Counted from the stretch's first letter, positions 8,330-19,328 are shown. The stretch: DNA of 49,967 nucleotides from Alphaproteobacteria bacterium (GCA_020442475.1 JAGRKA010000010.1:1-49967); one strand, 5' to 3'. Notes: generated from the letters alone by a model not told the origin. Numbers and translations are program-made.

Positions 8330-9746
8330 TCCAAACACAGCTCCTGCTTTTTCGCCTGCCGCCCGTCATTTCGACCCGGCTATTTTGCGGGAATACGATA
8401 TTCGCGGACAGATTGGGAAAAATCTGGGCGAGGGGGACGCGTTTACCCTTGGGCTGGCCTTTGGCAGTTTTGTAAAGGATCGCGGCGGTGAGCGCTTTTG
8501 CGTAGGCTATGACGGTCGCCATAGCTCCCCCTCTTTGGCAGAGGCGCTGATTGAAGGGCTGAAAACAACCGGCGCGCAGGTTGAAAATATAGGGCTTGGT
8601 CCGACGCCGATGCTGTATTTCGCAGTCAAAGAGCGCGGCGCCGATGCCGGGATCATGGTCACAGGCTCCCATAACCCTGCGGATTATAACGGCTTTAAAA
8701 TGGCGCTCTGTGACGGGCCGGTTTTCGGAGAGACCATACAAACTCTTGGCCGGATCGCCGCAGAAGGCACATTCGCACAAGGAGAAGGTCGGGTGGAGAC
8801 GCTCGATATCCGCGCGCGCTATACCGAGCGCCTTCTGGCGGATTTAACAAATACACGCCCCTTGAAGATTGCCTGGGATGCAGGAAACGGCGCGGCCGGT
8901 GAAATTCTGGAGCGTTTAACGGCAAGCCTTCCCGGCGAGCATATCCTCCTCTACGAGGATATTGACGGGGCGTTCCCGAACCATCATCCAGACCCGACAG
9001 TCGATAAAAATCTGGATGATTTGATCCAGACCGTTCTGGCACAAGGCTGTGACCTTGGGATCGCCTTTGACGGCGACGGAGACCGGATCGGCGTTGTGGA
9101 CGAAAAGGGCCATATCCTCCGCTGCGATACGCTGATGACAATTTATGCGCACGATGTCCTCAAAGATCATCCGGGCGCCCCCATTATCGGGGATGTCAAA
9201 TGCTCACAGGTCATGTTCGACGAGATCGAACGGCTGGGCGGACAACCGGTTATGTGGAAGACGGGCCATTCACTCGTAAAGGCGAAAATGGCAGAGTTAA
9301 AGGCGCCGCTGGCCGGGGAACTCAGCGGGCATATTTTTTTCGCAGACCGCTATTACGGCTATGACGACGCGCTCTATTGCGCCGTACGGTTGATCAATGC
9401 ACTTCAAGATAATAGCGGGACAGGTCTGTCGGCACTGACGGCTCATTTACCGGTTCTTTTCAACACGCCGGAAGTACGGGTCGAGGTCGAGGAAGAGAAA
9501 AAATTTGCCCTTGTGCCTCAGATTATTGAGCATTTACGCGCTCAAGACACGCCCGGTGTCATGCTGGACACGATCGACGGGGTCCGTGTCAAAACAGCGG
9601 ATGGCTGGTGGCTGCTCCGCCCCTCAAACACTCAGAACGTATTGGTTGCCCGTGCAGAAAGCCGCAGCGCCGAAGGACTTGAGCGTCTGATCGATATGGC
9701 GTGCGCAGAGGTCACCCGTCTGGGTTACCGGATTGAATTTCCTTAG
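8313..9746 (+). CDS. Phosphomannomutase/phosphoglucomutase
   Basis: A 477-residue alpha-D-phosphohexomutase. The catalytic serine motif VTGSHNP is near residue 118, the magnesium loop DGDGDRIG near 252, the sugar-binding loop GELSGHIFF near 335 and the phosphate-binding RPSNTQ near 440. It interconverts hexose 1- and 6-phosphates, feeding GalU and mannose-nucleotide synthesis. The start is taken as TTG 8313 because GAGG lies 6 bases upstream and the preceding in-frame TTG (8277) adds residues foreign to the family. The 17-base overlap with galU points to coupling. Whether mannose or glucose is preferred cannot be told (AlgC-like dual enzymes are common). Confidence 0.9.
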   Translation: MKPAGNPNTAPAFSPAARHFDPAILREYDIRGQIGKNLGEGDAFTLGLAFGSFVKDRGGERFCVGYDGRHSSPSLAEALIEGLKTTGAQVENIGLGPTPMLYFAVKERGADAGIMVTGSHNPADYNGFKMALCDGPVFGETIQTLGRIAAEGTFAQGEGRVETLDIRARYTERLLADLTNTRPLKIAWDAGNGAAGEILERLTASLPGEHILLYEDIDGAFPNHHPDPTVDKNLDDLIQTVLAQGCDLGIAFDGDGDRIGVVDEKGHILRCDTLMTIYAHDVLKDHPGAPIIGDVKCSQVMFDEIERLGGQPVMWKTGHSLVKAKMAELKAPLAGELSGHIFFADRYYGYDDALYCAVRLINALQDNSGTGLSALTAHLPVLFNTPEVRVEVEEEKKFALVPQIIEHLRAQDTPGVMLDTIDGVRVKTADGWWLLRPSNTQNVLVARAESRSAEGLERLIDMACAEVTRLGYRIEFP

Positions 9747-9748
9747 GA

Positions 9749-10222
9749 TCAGGACTCGATGGGAACGCCCGGCTCTTCCTTCGCGGTGCGGATGGCCAGC
9801 GAAGATTTCACGGAAACGACGTTAGGCGCCGCCGTCAGCTTGTGTGTAAGGAAATCTTGATAAGCGTCCCAGTTCGCTGCGACGATCCGCAGCATGAAAT
9901 CGACATCTCCGGCGAGCATATGGCACTCGCGGACCATGCCCCATTCCGCGACCTGCTTTTCAAATTTCGTCAGGTCTTTTTCCGCATGGCTTTCCAGCTT
10001 GACCATTGCGAAAACGGTCACGCCGAACCCCATAATCGCCGGGTCAATTTTTGCATGATAGCTACGAATATAGCCTGCCGTCTCCAGCGCCCGGACACGG
10101 CGCAGACAAGGCGGTGCGGAAATGCCGACATTCTTTGCAAGTTCGACATTCGTCATACGGCCATTTTGCTGGAGATCCCGCAAAATCTTCTTATCAATCT
10201 GATCGAGCTTGGAGCGGCGCAT
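9749..10222 (-). CDS. Lrp/AsnC-family transcriptional regulator
   Basis: A 157-residue protein with an N-terminal winged HTH (LDQIDKKILRDLQQNGRMT, then VGISAPPCLRRVRALETAGYI) and a C-terminal RAM ligand-binding domain from about residue 72 (VFAMVKLESH, then VRECHMLAGDVDFMLRI). Such proteins assemble into octamers and respond to amino acids. The gene ends two bases after the convergent phosphohexomutase stop and is divergent from the ELM1-family gene, which could be a target. The effector is unknown. Confidence 0.93.
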   Translation of the reverse strand: MRRSKLDQIDKKILRDLQQNGRMTNVELAKNVGISAPPCLRRVRALETAGYIRSYHAKIDPAIMGFGVTVFAMVKLESHAEKDLTKFEKQVAEWGMVRECHMLAGDVDFMLRIVAANWDAYQDFLTHKLTAAPNVVSVKSSLAIRTAKEEPGVPIES

Positions 10223-10336
10223 GAATGGGTGGCTCTATCCTTGAGTATTCAACCTAAAGAAACGATCCATACGGTATAAAGTCGGGGCCGTTTTCACGCA
10301 AGTTTTTTCGTGCAGAAACCAAAAAAATCTTTATGA

Positions 10337-12309
<1,973 letters not shown>

Positions 12310-12316
12310 CCCTATT

Positions 12317-13207
12317 ATGGATTGGGACAAGCTGCGCATATTCCACGCCGTCGCGAAGGCTGAGAGCTTCACGGGTGCCGCGGATATTCTAAATATCAGC
12401 CAGTCCGCAATCTCCCGCCATATCCACGCGCTCGAGGAAAATCTCGGCGTAAAGCTCTTCCACCGCCATGCGCGCGGGCTGGTTCTAACCGAACAAGGTG
12501 AAATTCTTCAGGAAACCGCGCGGGAGATGGCCATCAAACTCTCACGGGTAGAAGAACGATTAATTGACACGCAGGAGGGCTCAGCGGGGCCTCTGGTTGT
12601 CACCGTTCCAGATTTTATCGGCTCAACATGGCTTGTCCCCAAGCTTAAAGAATTTCGCGACGCTCATCCCGATATTCGGCTAACCATCCTGTTCGAAGAC
12701 CGCATTCTGGATCTAAGCCTGCGTGAGGCCGATATCGCCCTGCGGCTGCATACGCCGGAACAGGCCGATCTCGTCCGGCGGCACTTGAAGAGCATCCGAT
12801 TCCATATTTGCGCCTCGCGGGATTATCTGGAAACGCACGGCTACCCGGAAACAGCGGCTGACCTCAAAAAACACGCTTTGATCGCATTCCCGGAAAATAC
12901 CAGCCCGCCTTTCTCACATCCCAACTGGCTGCTGGAGGTTGCGAAAGTCGATTTCGGCAGAGAGCATAAGCTGCTTTTACTCAATTCCATGTATGCGATC
13001 TATCAGGCCATCCTCTCCGGCGAGGGAATCGCGGTCCTCCCCGATTATTTGATCCACAGACACGAGGAGATTGAAACTCTTTTGCCGGAACTGGAACGCC
13101 CACCCGTCGAGATGTGCTTCGTCTATGCGTCTGAACGCCGGAATTCAAAAAAAATTGCTCTTTTCCGGGATTTTTTGGTAGAAACCCTGAAGCAGGGCGA
13201 TTTTTAA
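12317..13207 (+). CDS. LysR-family transcriptional regulator
   Basis: A 296-residue protein with an N-terminal winged HTH (residues 1-60: LRIFHAVAKAESFTGAADIL, ISQSAISRHIHALE) and a periplasmic-binding-like effector domain from about residue 90. It starts 7 bases after trxB, an unusual position for a LysR gene, which more often is divergent from its targets. This suggests it responds to the same signal as trxB or regulates a distant regulon. The effector is unknown. Confidence 0.92.
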   Translation: MDWDKLRIFHAVAKAESFTGAADILNISQSAISRHIHALEENLGVKLFHRHARGLVLTEQGEILQETAREMAIKLSRVEERLIDTQEGSAGPLVVTVPDFIGSTWLVPKLKEFRDAHPDIRLTILFEDRILDLSLREADIALRLHTPEQADLVRRHLKSIRFHICASRDYLETHGYPETAADLKKHALIAFPENTSPPFSHPNWLLEVAKVDFGREHKLLLLNSMYAIYQAILSGEGIAVLPDYLIHRHEEIETLLPELERPPVEMCFVYASERRNSKKIALFRDFLVETLKQGDF

Positions 13208-13221
13208 AATTTTCATTCAAT

Positions 13222-13250
13222 TTGCGAGTCTCAAAAGCATACAATATATC
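13222..13250 (+). promoter_or_regulatory. Sigma-70-type promoter for candidate RNA
   Basis: TTGCGA (13222-13227) and TATATC (13245-13250) are separated by exactly 17 bases, just after the LysR gene. The predicted start, near 13257, leads into a structured segment that ends in an intrinsic terminator at 13411-13446, not into a gene. Confidence 0.5.
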
Positions 13251-13256
13251 TTTAAG

Positions 13257-13446
13257 TATGTTTTTTATGCATAGCTGGTCTTCGATATTGTCTATAGAGA
13301 TTAAACCCTCTCAGCCGTTATATTACCCCCTATCAGCGCTGATGCGTTGATAAGGGCCGCATGCCGGTCCTTGCGTCTTCCCCAGACGTGAAACCTCCCT
13401 GTTTGACTCGCCGGACCTTGCCCTTGTGGCTGGTCCGGTTTTTTTT
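13257..13446 (+). ncRNA. Candidate structured small RNA or leader (about 190 nt)
   Basis: The segment has a promoter upstream and no convincing reading frame. It can form three hairpins in order: CCCTATCA (13328-13335) with TGATAAGGG (13348-13356, one bulge), CGTCT (13374-13378) with AGACG (13384-13388) around a 5-base loop, and a terminator of CCGGACC with GGTCCGG holding an inner GCC/GGC stem, followed by eight T. GGTCC at 13366-13370 could pair with GGACC at 13413-13417 instead, which would break the terminator. It could be a free-standing small RNA (its length is similar to 6S RNA, but no 6S closing stem is seen) or an attenuating leader of the patatin gene 79 bases downstream. Confidence 0.45.
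13411..13446 (+). terminator. Rho-independent terminator
   Basis: The stem CCGGACC (13411-13417) pairs with GGTCCGG (13432-13438), with an inner GCC/GGC pair set around a five-base loop, and is followed directly by eight T. It ends the candidate RNA that starts near 13257. Confidence 0.8.
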
Positions 13447-13524
13447 GTATATTCGGGACTTTCCTCCGTTTAGGATGAATAATCTGTATTAAGTTATATC
13501 CTCCAGAGTCAGACTTCATTGATC

Positions 13525-14754
13525 ATGTCCCGTTCGAAAAAAACAACCATCACGCTTTTTAACTATGGGGGCGGGATGCGTGGCCTCGTTCCCGCGCATT
13601 TCATGGCCCGGATAGAAGAGGTCACAGGCCTGCGCATGACCGATATGGTCGATATATTCGCCGGGCCTTCGACGGGCTCAATCCTGAACGCGGCGCTGAA
13701 TGTCCCCCACCCGGACGACCCTTCGCGGCCCCGCTTCCGGGCGCGGCATATGATCCGCTTTTACGAGCGCGAAGGTGCGAATATTTTTCCCTCCGACCGG
13801 TTCCGCGACTTCCGGGCTCTCATTCATGATTTCAACAATAGAACCATGAAAATCGGCCAGCTCAACAAGCTTTTCCGGCACGGCCATTACGATACCGCGA
13901 ATTTAAGGCGTTCTCTGGATGCTTTGTACGGCAAAGCCCGCCTCGGCGATTCGCTGAAAAGCCTCATTATCCCGGTCTATAATCTGGATGGGGAACAGCT
14001 TATCCCCGTCGAAGAAGCCGGGGAGACAGACGAGGCTCCAGTCCACACACAGAATAACTTTATCGACGAGGGCGGACACGCCGTCTGGCTGAAACATATT
14101 CGTGCCCCTTTGCAAGGGGGAGCGGCCCCGGACGTATCACTGTTCGACGCGGTTCTGGCAAGCACGGCGGCCCCGACCTATTTCCCCTGCCACCATTTCG
14201 AGGTGTCTTATCCCGATAGCCGCGGCAAACGGCAATATTCGGGTATTGACGGCTCGATTTTCGACAATCCGTGCATCAGCTATCACGGGGCGGTACGCAG
14301 GCATATTCCGGAGGATCACGAGCCGGTCATGATCGTACTGGGAACAGGCCACAGACTACGGAGTTTCAAAAAGGATGAGTGGAACCGTTTCGGCGGGTTG
14401 GGCGTCGTCGATCCGGTCAACGACCTGCCCTTGATCAATATTTTATTCCACGCCTCCGAAACGGCCCTGATGGAAGGGTTCGGGGAAGAGCTTGGCGACA
14501 ATCTATACGTCTTCAACAAATCGCTGGTGGGGAACACGGACCCCTACAAGACGCCGGGCGCGCAGATCGACGATGCCAGTCCCGATAATTTGAAAAAGCT
14601 CAAATATTTCTTTGAAGAAATGTTTGAAGAGAACAAGGACCGGTTTGACGATATTTGCCATTTACTTGTTACGAACCGGGACCGCAAAGAGGCCGATAAA
14701 TCTCCAAAACGAAGCTTCTTTTCGTTTTTCAGTGGCCGGAGCGGCAAAGCATAA
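13525..14754 (+). CDS. Patatin-like phospholipase
   Basis: A 409-residue cytosolic acyl hydrolase of the patatin family. It shows the oxyanion loop (FNYGGGMRGLVPA), the nucleophile elbow as GPSTGS instead of the usual GxSxG with Thr (Ser near residue 49), and the dyad Asp in GIDGSIFDNP near residue 240. It would cleave acyl chains from phospholipids or storage polyesters. ATG 13525 was preferred over an in-frame TTG two codons upstream; no strong ribosome-binding site precedes either. The gene stands alone between a terminator and the convergent grxD gene. The C-terminus is charged and probably flexible. Confidence 0.88.
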   Translation: MSRSKKTTITLFNYGGGMRGLVPAHFMARIEEVTGLRMTDMVDIFAGPSTGSILNAALNVPHPDDPSRPRFRARHMIRFYEREGANIFPSDRFRDFRALIHDFNNRTMKIGQLNKLFRHGHYDTANLRRSLDALYGKARLGDSLKSLIIPVYNLDGEQLIPVEEAGETDEAPVHTQNNFIDEGGHAVWLKHIRAPLQGGAAPDVSLFDAVLASTAAPTYFPCHHFEVSYPDSRGKRQYSGIDGSIFDNPCISYHGAVRRHIPEDHEPVMIVLGTGHRLRSFKKDEWNRFGGLGVVDPVNDLPLINILFHASETALMEGFGEELGDNLYVFNKSLVGNTDPYKTPGAQIDDASPDNLKKLKYFFEEMFEENKDRFDDICHLLVTNRDRKEADKSPKRSFFSFFSGRSGKA

Positions 14755-14760
14755 AGAATG

Positions 14761-15093
14761 CTAAGCCGCGGAGGCGATGCCCTTATCCTGAAGCAAAGCC
14801 TGAAGCTCGCCGCTTTCATACATTTCACGGATGATATCGCACCCGCCGACAAACTCACCTTTCACATAGAGCTGCGGGATTGTCGGCCAGTTTGTAAAGT
14901 CCTTGATCCCCTGACGCAGCTCACTATCTTCGAGAACATTAATATCCTTGAACGGTACGCCAAGCTGAGAGAGAACCTGTACAACGAGAGAGGAAAAACC
15001 GCATTGAGGAAAAGCCGCCTGCCCCTTCATGAACAGCACGACATCGTGGTTATCGATTTCTTTTTGGATACGGTCAAACATAACGTTTTGCAT
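14761..15093 (-). CDS. grxD: Monothiol glutaredoxin, CGFS type
   Basis: A 110-residue glutaredoxin with the CGFS active site (FPQCGFSS) and the glutathione-binding WPTIPQLYV and GGCDI motifs. CGFS glutaredoxins bind or carry iron-sulfur clusters with BolA partners. The start ATG at 15091-15093 has AAGGA 11 bases upstream; an in-frame upstream extension overlaps bolA and does not resemble the family. The bolA gene lies 19 bases upstream on the same strand, so the two partner proteins come from one transcript. Confidence 0.95.
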   Translation of the reverse strand: MQNVMFDRIQKEIDNHDVVLFMKGQAAFPQCGFSSLVVQVLSQLGVPFKDINVLEDSELRQGIKDFTNWPTIPQLYVKGEFVGGCDIIREMYESGELQALLQDKGIASAA

Positions 15094-15112
15094 GATTTTA
15101 AGTCCTTCTGTT

Positions 15113-15352
15113 TTACTGATTTTCCGGCAGTGAAGTCTGGATCGCCAGAGCGTGCAGCGCATCACCCATTTTGCCGCGCAGCGCGGCATAGACCATCTGA
15201 TGCTGCTGGACCCGGGTTTTACCTGCGAAAGAGGGAGAGGCGACATAGGCAGCATAATGGTCACCATCACCACGCAAATCTTCTATACGGACCTGCGCGT
15301 CCGGAAGGGCGTCGAGAATCAGGGTTTCAATCTCTTTAGCATCCATGCCCAT
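15113..15352 (-). CDS. BolA-family protein
   Basis: A 79-residue protein with the BolA fold: [20 protein letters not shown], then [17 protein letters not shown] and HALAIQT, including the conserved His that ligands a [2Fe-2S] cluster with a CGFS glutaredoxin. The tight linkage with grxD supports a role in iron-sulfur trafficking or iron sensing. The start may be the first ATG (15352) or the one two codons later; AAAGG lies upstream of both. Confidence 0.93.
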   Translation of the reverse strand: MGMDAKEIETLILDALPDAQVRIEDLRGDGDHYAAYVASPSFAGKTRVQQHQMVYAALRGKMGDALHALAIQTSLPENQ

Positions 15353-15372
15353 CGTTGCGGCCCTTTCCCTGT

Positions 15373-15699
15373 TTAAGATCCTTTTTCCATGATCTGTTTT
15401 TTCGCTTCGGCCAAAGCCTTGTCTAGCTCGATATGGAGCATATGATCAGAGATTTCCAACCCCTTCCCGTTAATATCGCCTCTGACTTTGCGTAAAACAT
15501 CGTCAAAACCCGGCTCTTCGAGGTTGCTCTCAACGACTTCCAACGCGTAAGCCGAAGCCTCTGCGCCTGACAGGCCAAGCCTTTCAGCAACCCACAAGCC
15601 GAAAAGCTTGGAGCAGCGGGCCTCGACATCAAAGCCGATTTTTTCATCGTGAGCATATTTGCGTTCAAAAGCATCTTTGCGGTCGTCAAAGGCTGTCAT
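15373..15699 (-). CDS. ATPase inhibitor zeta subunit (DUF1476 family)
   Basis: A 108-residue helical protein with the family start MTAFDDRKDAFERKYAHDE and the core KLFGLWVAERLGLSG. In Alphaproteobacteria members are the zeta inhibitor of F1Fo ATP synthase. The ATG at 15697-15699 was chosen because it begins the conserved region; GGAGG sits 11 bases before it, and a GTG six codons upstream is less likely. The gene opens the zeta-bolA-grxD operon, whose members follow within 21 bases of one another. It is divergent from purC. Confidence 0.92.
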   Translation of the reverse strand: MTAFDDRKDAFERKYAHDEKIGFDVEARCSKLFGLWVAERLGLSGAEASAYALEVVESNLEEPGFDDVLRKVRGDINGKGLEISDHMLHIELDKALAEAKKQIMEKGS

Positions 15700-15850
15700 T
15701 CCTGATGTATCCTCCACTCATGGAACAGTTGCGTCATGAAATAATCAAACTGGTTTGTATCACCGGGCGTGTTTAAAATCCATTGTTATATACACGAAAA
15801 TATGGAATAAACGGCACCTGTTTCAAGTGCAATGCGAAAGGAATATGGCG

Positions 15851-16702
15851 ATGGCAAGGCGCAGGGTGATCTACGAAGGCAAGGCGAAGATCCTGTATGA
15901 AGGGCCGGAGCCGGGAACCGTTATCCAGTATTTCAAGGACGACGCAACCGCGTTTAACGCCGAAAAGCATGACGTGATCGCCGGAAAAGGGGTTTTGAAC
16001 AACCGGATTTCCGCACATCTGATGACAAAGATCGAATCGATCGGTATCCCGACCCATTTTATCCGCTCGGTCAATATGCGCGAGCAGCTTGTGCGAGAAG
16101 TCGAGATTATCCCGATCGAGCTGGTTGTGCGCAATATCGCCGCCGGATCACTCTGCAAGCGGTTAGGGCTAACCGAAGGGACGGTGTTAAACCGTCCGTT
16201 GGTCGAGTTTTACTACAAAAAGGACGAGCTCGGCGATCCGCTGGTCAGCGACGAGCATATTTTTACATTCGGCTGGGCCGATCCTTATGAGCTGGAAGAG
16301 ATGGTGTCTATGGCCTGGCGGGTCAATGACTATCTGAACGGGCTGTTCGCCGGGATCGGCTTGCAACTTGTCGATTTCAAGCTTGAGTTCGGGCGCCTGT
16401 GGGGCGAAAACGGCGAGCTTTACATCATTCTGGCTGATGAAATGTCACCGGATAATTGCCGTTTGTGGGATTCGAAGACGGGCGAAAAAATGGATAAGGA
16501 CCGTTTCCGCTTTGATCTGGGGAATTTAATCGAGGGCTATCAATATATCGCCCGGCGGCTGGGCCTCATCCCCGAAGAAGGGATCGTTCAAGGCGGGAAT
16601 ATCGACGAAAAACTGGCCGAAAAACTGGAGCTGATCGAAAACGAGCTGGCCCAGAAACGCAAGCTGCGCGGGGTAAACAAACCCAAACCGGGTAAGGTTT
16701 AG
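15851..16702 (+). CDS. purC: Phosphoribosylaminoimidazole-succinocarboxamide synthase
   Basis: A 283-residue SAICAR synthetase, the step of purine synthesis that joins CAIR and aspartate using ATP. The N-terminal [11 protein letters not shown] nucleotide-binding loop, [24 protein letters not shown] and the metal-binding [14 protein letters not shown] are all present. The second ATG (15851) is preferred because AAAGGA sits 8 bases upstream, whereas it is only 2 bases from the first ATG (15845). It is followed by a partial dispersed repeat and a small palindrome, not by other pur genes. Confidence 0.96.
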   Translation: MARRRVIYEGKAKILYEGPEPGTVIQYFKDDATAFNAEKHDVIAGKGVLNNRISAHLMTKIESIGIPTHFIRSVNMREQLVREVEIIPIELVVRNIAAGSLCKRLGLTEGTVLNRPLVEFYYKKDELGDPLVSDEHIFTFGWADPYELEEMVSMAWRVNDYLNGLFAGIGLQLVDFKLEFGRLWGENGELYIILADEMSPDNCRLWDSKTGEKMDKDRFRFDLGNLIEGYQYIARRLGLIPEEGIVQGGNIDEKLAEKLELIENELAQKRKLRGVNKPKPGKV

Positions 16703-16745
16703 GGCGCGGAAGGCGTAAAGCTGACCGGTCAAAAATCCGTCACCC

Positions 16746-16776
16746 GCGAGCGACCAACGGGAGCGCGGCAATCCAG
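16746..16776 (+). repeat. Partial copy of dispersed palindromic repeat
   Basis: Thirty-one bases beginning GCGAGCGACC and ending GGCAATCCAG match the left arm of the full repeat at 26202-26280. The right arm is missing here. It lies 44 bases after the purC stop. Confidence 0.75.
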
Positions 16777-16789
16777 AATCATTTTATAG

Positions 16790-16896
16790 TCGTTCCATTT
16801 TAGTTTCCGACATCGTCACTCGCCGCTACCGTAGGTCTTCTACGCCTACGTTCCTGGTTCCTTGTCGAAAAATTATCTGAAGCCCCTATATAGGGG
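16790..16896. other. Non-coding segment with inverted repeats after purC
   Basis: No gene is seen between purC and the dnaA terminator. The stretch contains CGACA (16808) with TGTCG (16863) enclosing a GTAG/CTAC hairpin, then a perfect 14-base palindrome CCCCTATATAGGGG at 16883-16896 without a T-run. It may be a degenerate mobile repeat or a terminator for purC. Confidence 0.4.
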
Positions 16897-16923
16897 GTCG
16901 GCTATATCTTAAAATCAGAAGCC

Positions 16924-16947
16924 AAAAGCCCCCGCTTTCGCGGGGGC
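16924..16947 (-). terminator. Rho-independent terminator of dnaA
   Basis: On the minus strand GCCCCCGC pairs with GCGGGGGC around GAAA (16928-16947) and four T follow (16924-16927). It lies 26 bases past the dnaA stop. Confidence 0.85.
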
Positions 16948-16973
16948 GGCAGAATCACTTTTAAACAGAAATC

Positions 16974-18404
16974 CTAGCCGGTCAAAGCGCGGCGGACGAT
17001 ATCAACATCCTGTGCGATCTGGGCGTCTTCTTCCATCAGCTCTTCGATCTTGCGCACGGCATGCATCACAGTCGTGTGATCACGCCCGCCGAATTTGCGG
17101 CCGATCTCAGGCAAAGACCGTGCCGTGAGCTGTTTAGCGAGGTACATGGCAACCTGACGAGGCCGCGCAACGTTACGCGCCCGGCGGGCCGAATGCATGT
17201 CCGTGATCCGCAGATTATAATGCTCAGCCACTTTACGCTGGATTTCATCGATTGTGATTCGGCGATCATGCGCCCGCAAGAGGTCCTGAAGGACATCCTG
17301 CGTACTTTCCAGCGTGATCACCTGACGGGATACATCGGCATGAGCGACAATCCGGTTCAGCGCGCCTTCAAGCTCGCGCACATTGCTTGTGACCTTCAGG
17401 GCAAGGAATTCCAGAACGCTGTCCGGCACTTCTGCACCGAGCTGCGCCCGTTTGGTCTGGAGAATCCCCAGACGCAGGTCATAAGTCGTTGGGTGAATAT
17501 CGGCCACAAGCCCCCAAGCCAGCCGCGAACGCAGTCGCTCATCCAGCCCGGCCAGATCGCCCGGCGCCTTGTCGGCGGAGATCACGATCTGCTTATTCTG
17601 GTCAACCAGCGCGTTAAATGTATGGAAAAACTCTTCCTGTGTTGATTCCTTACCGGAGATAAACTGGATGTCGTCGATCATCAGAACATCGACGGAGCGG
17701 AACTGCTCCTTGAAATTCATCGTACTGTCAGAGCGAATCGCGCGAACGAACTGGTACATGAATTTCTCGGCGGAAAGATACATCACCGTCTTTTCGGGCC
17801 AATGCTCTTCAATTGCATGGGCAATGGCGTGCATCAGGTGCGTTTTGCCAAGGCCAACACCGCCATAGATAAAGAGCGGGTTAAACGGCACGCTCATGCT
17901 TTCAACAACCCGGCGGGCCGCCGCATGCGCCAGCGCATTCGGTTTCCCAACGACGAAAGTTTCAAATTTGAAGCGCTCATCCAGCGGTGAAGAGATTTCG
18001 GCAATCTCGCTTTTGCGGTTTTCGTTCGCCTTTGTCAGCGTCTTAACCGCTGCCGTATCCGGCTCTTCATCGACGATCGCGTTTTGGATCACGACGATCT
18101 GGAGCTTTTTAATCTCCGGGTTAGCCTCGCTGCACATCACCAGAATACGGTCGGCATAGTGTGTTTGGATCCAGTCGCGCATAAAACGGGTGGGAACGGA
18201 AATTTCCATTGTGCCGTGATAAAATGCTTGAAGCGTCAGGGGCTTAAGCCAGCTCCGGAAAATGGCTTCCCCGAATTCCTGGCGCATATCGCTGTGAACC
18301 TTTTCCCACAAACTTAGAATTTCAGGTGTAGGCTCTAAAGAGGCTTCCTGATATTCAGCGTTTCCGCGGATAAGAGCGACTGATTTTCCCCCGATATCTG
18401 ACAT
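16974..18404 (-). CDS. dnaA: Chromosomal replication initiator protein
   Basis: A 476-residue DnaA. Domain I is at residues 25-105 (ILSLWEKVHSDMRQEFGE, FRSWLKPL), followed by a short linker. The AAA+ domain carries Walker A (GGVGLGKTHLMHAIA), Walker B (LMIDDIQF) and the arginine-finger region (RLRSRLAWGL). Domain IV ends in the DnaA-box recognition helix GGRDHTTVMHA. It unwinds oriC and also regulates transcription. The start at 18402-18404 (MSDIGG) was chosen because domain I follows directly; the longer frame to 18551 is unlike the family. The rpsT gene lies upstream on the same strand, the usual alphaproteobacterial order. Confidence 0.97.
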   Translation of the reverse strand: MSDIGGKSVALIRGNAEYQEASLEPTPEILSLWEKVHSDMRQEFGEAIFRSWLKPLTLQAFYHGTMEISVPTRFMRDWIQTHYADRILVMCSEANPEIKKLQIVVIQNAIVDEEPDTAAVKTLTKANENRKSEIAEISSPLDERFKFETFVVGKPNALAHAAARRVVESMSVPFNPLFIYGGVGLGKTHLMHAIAHAIEEHWPEKTVMYLSAEKFMYQFVRAIRSDSTMNFKEQFRSVDVLMIDDIQFISGKESTQEEFFHTFNALVDQNKQIVISADKAPGDLAGLDERLRSRLAWGLVADIHPTTYDLRLGILQTKRAQLGAEVPDSVLEFLALKVTSNVRELEGALNRIVAHADVSRQVITLESTQDVLQDLLRAHDRRITIDEIQRKVAEHYNLRITDMHSARRARNVARPRQVAMYLAKQLTARSLPEIGRKFGGRDHTTVMHAVRKIEELMEEDAQIAQDVDIVRRALTG

Positions 18405-18947
18405 TGACGTTTTTCTCCACGCGTTAAATGTTGAACTTTTTCTTTTTACTCTTGTTTTGTTTGCCGGGGCGCTCTGGTTTCTTCCCTGATGGGAAGGTGT
18501 AAGAAAGGGTTTCCGCACACGCACCGTGTCCGGATGTCTTCCATATACCAATCTGCTAAATCCCGTAAGGTCTTAGCCCGGGCCGGATAAAAACGGGTTT
18601 CTTCCGCTCTTTGTCCGGGGTGCCGGGCGGCTCCCCCAAAAAGGCCGAAAATCGACCAAAAACCAAAACTATGGCTGTGAATACGCGCCATTGCTTTAGC
18701 AAGACAAACGCATAAATCTCAATCAGATTTTCGCTCGTAACTGGAGTCGAGACTACACCATAAATTTACGCCGGTGCAATAAGAACAAAAACAAAACATA
18801 CAAAAAAGAAACAATCGGACCCAACTCTCAAAGGCCCACGGCAAAAGCCCGGAAGGCAAATTTCCGGGGGTCTTAGACCTATAACGAAGAGGGAAGAGCC
18901 GGGGAGTCGTCCGATGCAGCCAAGCCGCTTCAGACGCTCATGAGCCC
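18405..18947. other. Non-coding region between rpsT and dnaA
   Basis: About 540 bases without a gene. It holds the rpsT terminator at 18843-18868 and presumably the dnaA promoter. One degenerate DnaA-box-like site (TGTGAATAC, 18676-18684) is visible, but no cluster of TTATCCACA boxes, so it does not look like oriC. Confidence 0.55.
18843..18868 (-). terminator. Rho-independent terminator of rpsT
   Basis: On the minus strand CCCGGAA (18862-18868) pairs with TTCCGGG (18848-18854), followed by CTTTT. It lies 80 bases after the rpsT stop. Confidence 0.75.
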
Positions 18948-19220
18948 TTAAGCGGCGTTTTTTAGCGCCTTGATTCTGGCCGACAAGCGGGACACTTTCC
19001 GCCCGGCTGTATTTTTATGCAACAGCCCCTTGGCAACGCCGCGGCTGATTTCAGGCTGAGCGGCCTTCAGAGCGACTTCCGCATCGGAAGCGTTCCCTGC
19101 GCCGATCGCAAGCTCGACCTTTTTAATGAAGGTCCGGATACGGCTGACACGGGCGCCGTTAATATCTGCACGCCGTGCATTGCGGCGAATACGTTTTTTC
19201 GATGATGCATGGTTAGCCAT
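18948..19220 (-). CDS. rpsT: 30S ribosomal protein S20
   Basis: A 90-residue basic protein with the S20 signature [17 protein letters not shown] at the N-terminus and [20 protein letters not shown] near the C-terminus. It binds 16S rRNA in the 30S body. A good promoter lies upstream (19287-19316), and the leader between them forms a 7-bp hairpin, which may serve feedback control as S20 autoregulates in other bacteria. Confidence 0.97.
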   Translation of the reverse strand: MANHASSKKRIRRNARRADINGARVSRIRTFIKKVELAIGAGNASDAEVALKAAQPEISRGVAKGLLHKNTAGRKVSRLSARIKALKNAA

Positions 19221-19286
19221 GACTAAAAACCTTTTTCTACGTCTTGAATTTTCGTTTTTTCCACATCTCTCTTGAGAGATCGCAGA

Positions 19287-19316
19287 GTATTAACCGCAAT
19301 AGCGCTTACTTGTCAA
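19287..19316 (-). promoter_or_regulatory. rpsT promoter and leader hairpin
   Basis: On the minus strand TTGACA (19311-19316) and TAATAC (19287-19292) are 18 bases apart. The leader that follows contains ATCTCTC and GAGAGAT separated by two bases (19265-19280). Confidence 0.65.
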
Positions 19317-19328
19317 GAAATAGATGAA

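Noticed and set aside
13301..13519. Minus-strand 72-codon frame in the candidate RNA region
   Set aside because: No ribosome-binding site and no protein-like composition; the opposite strand has promoter, hairpins and terminator.
18405..18947. Replication origin upstream of dnaA
   Set aside because: No cluster of DnaA boxes is present, only one degenerate site.
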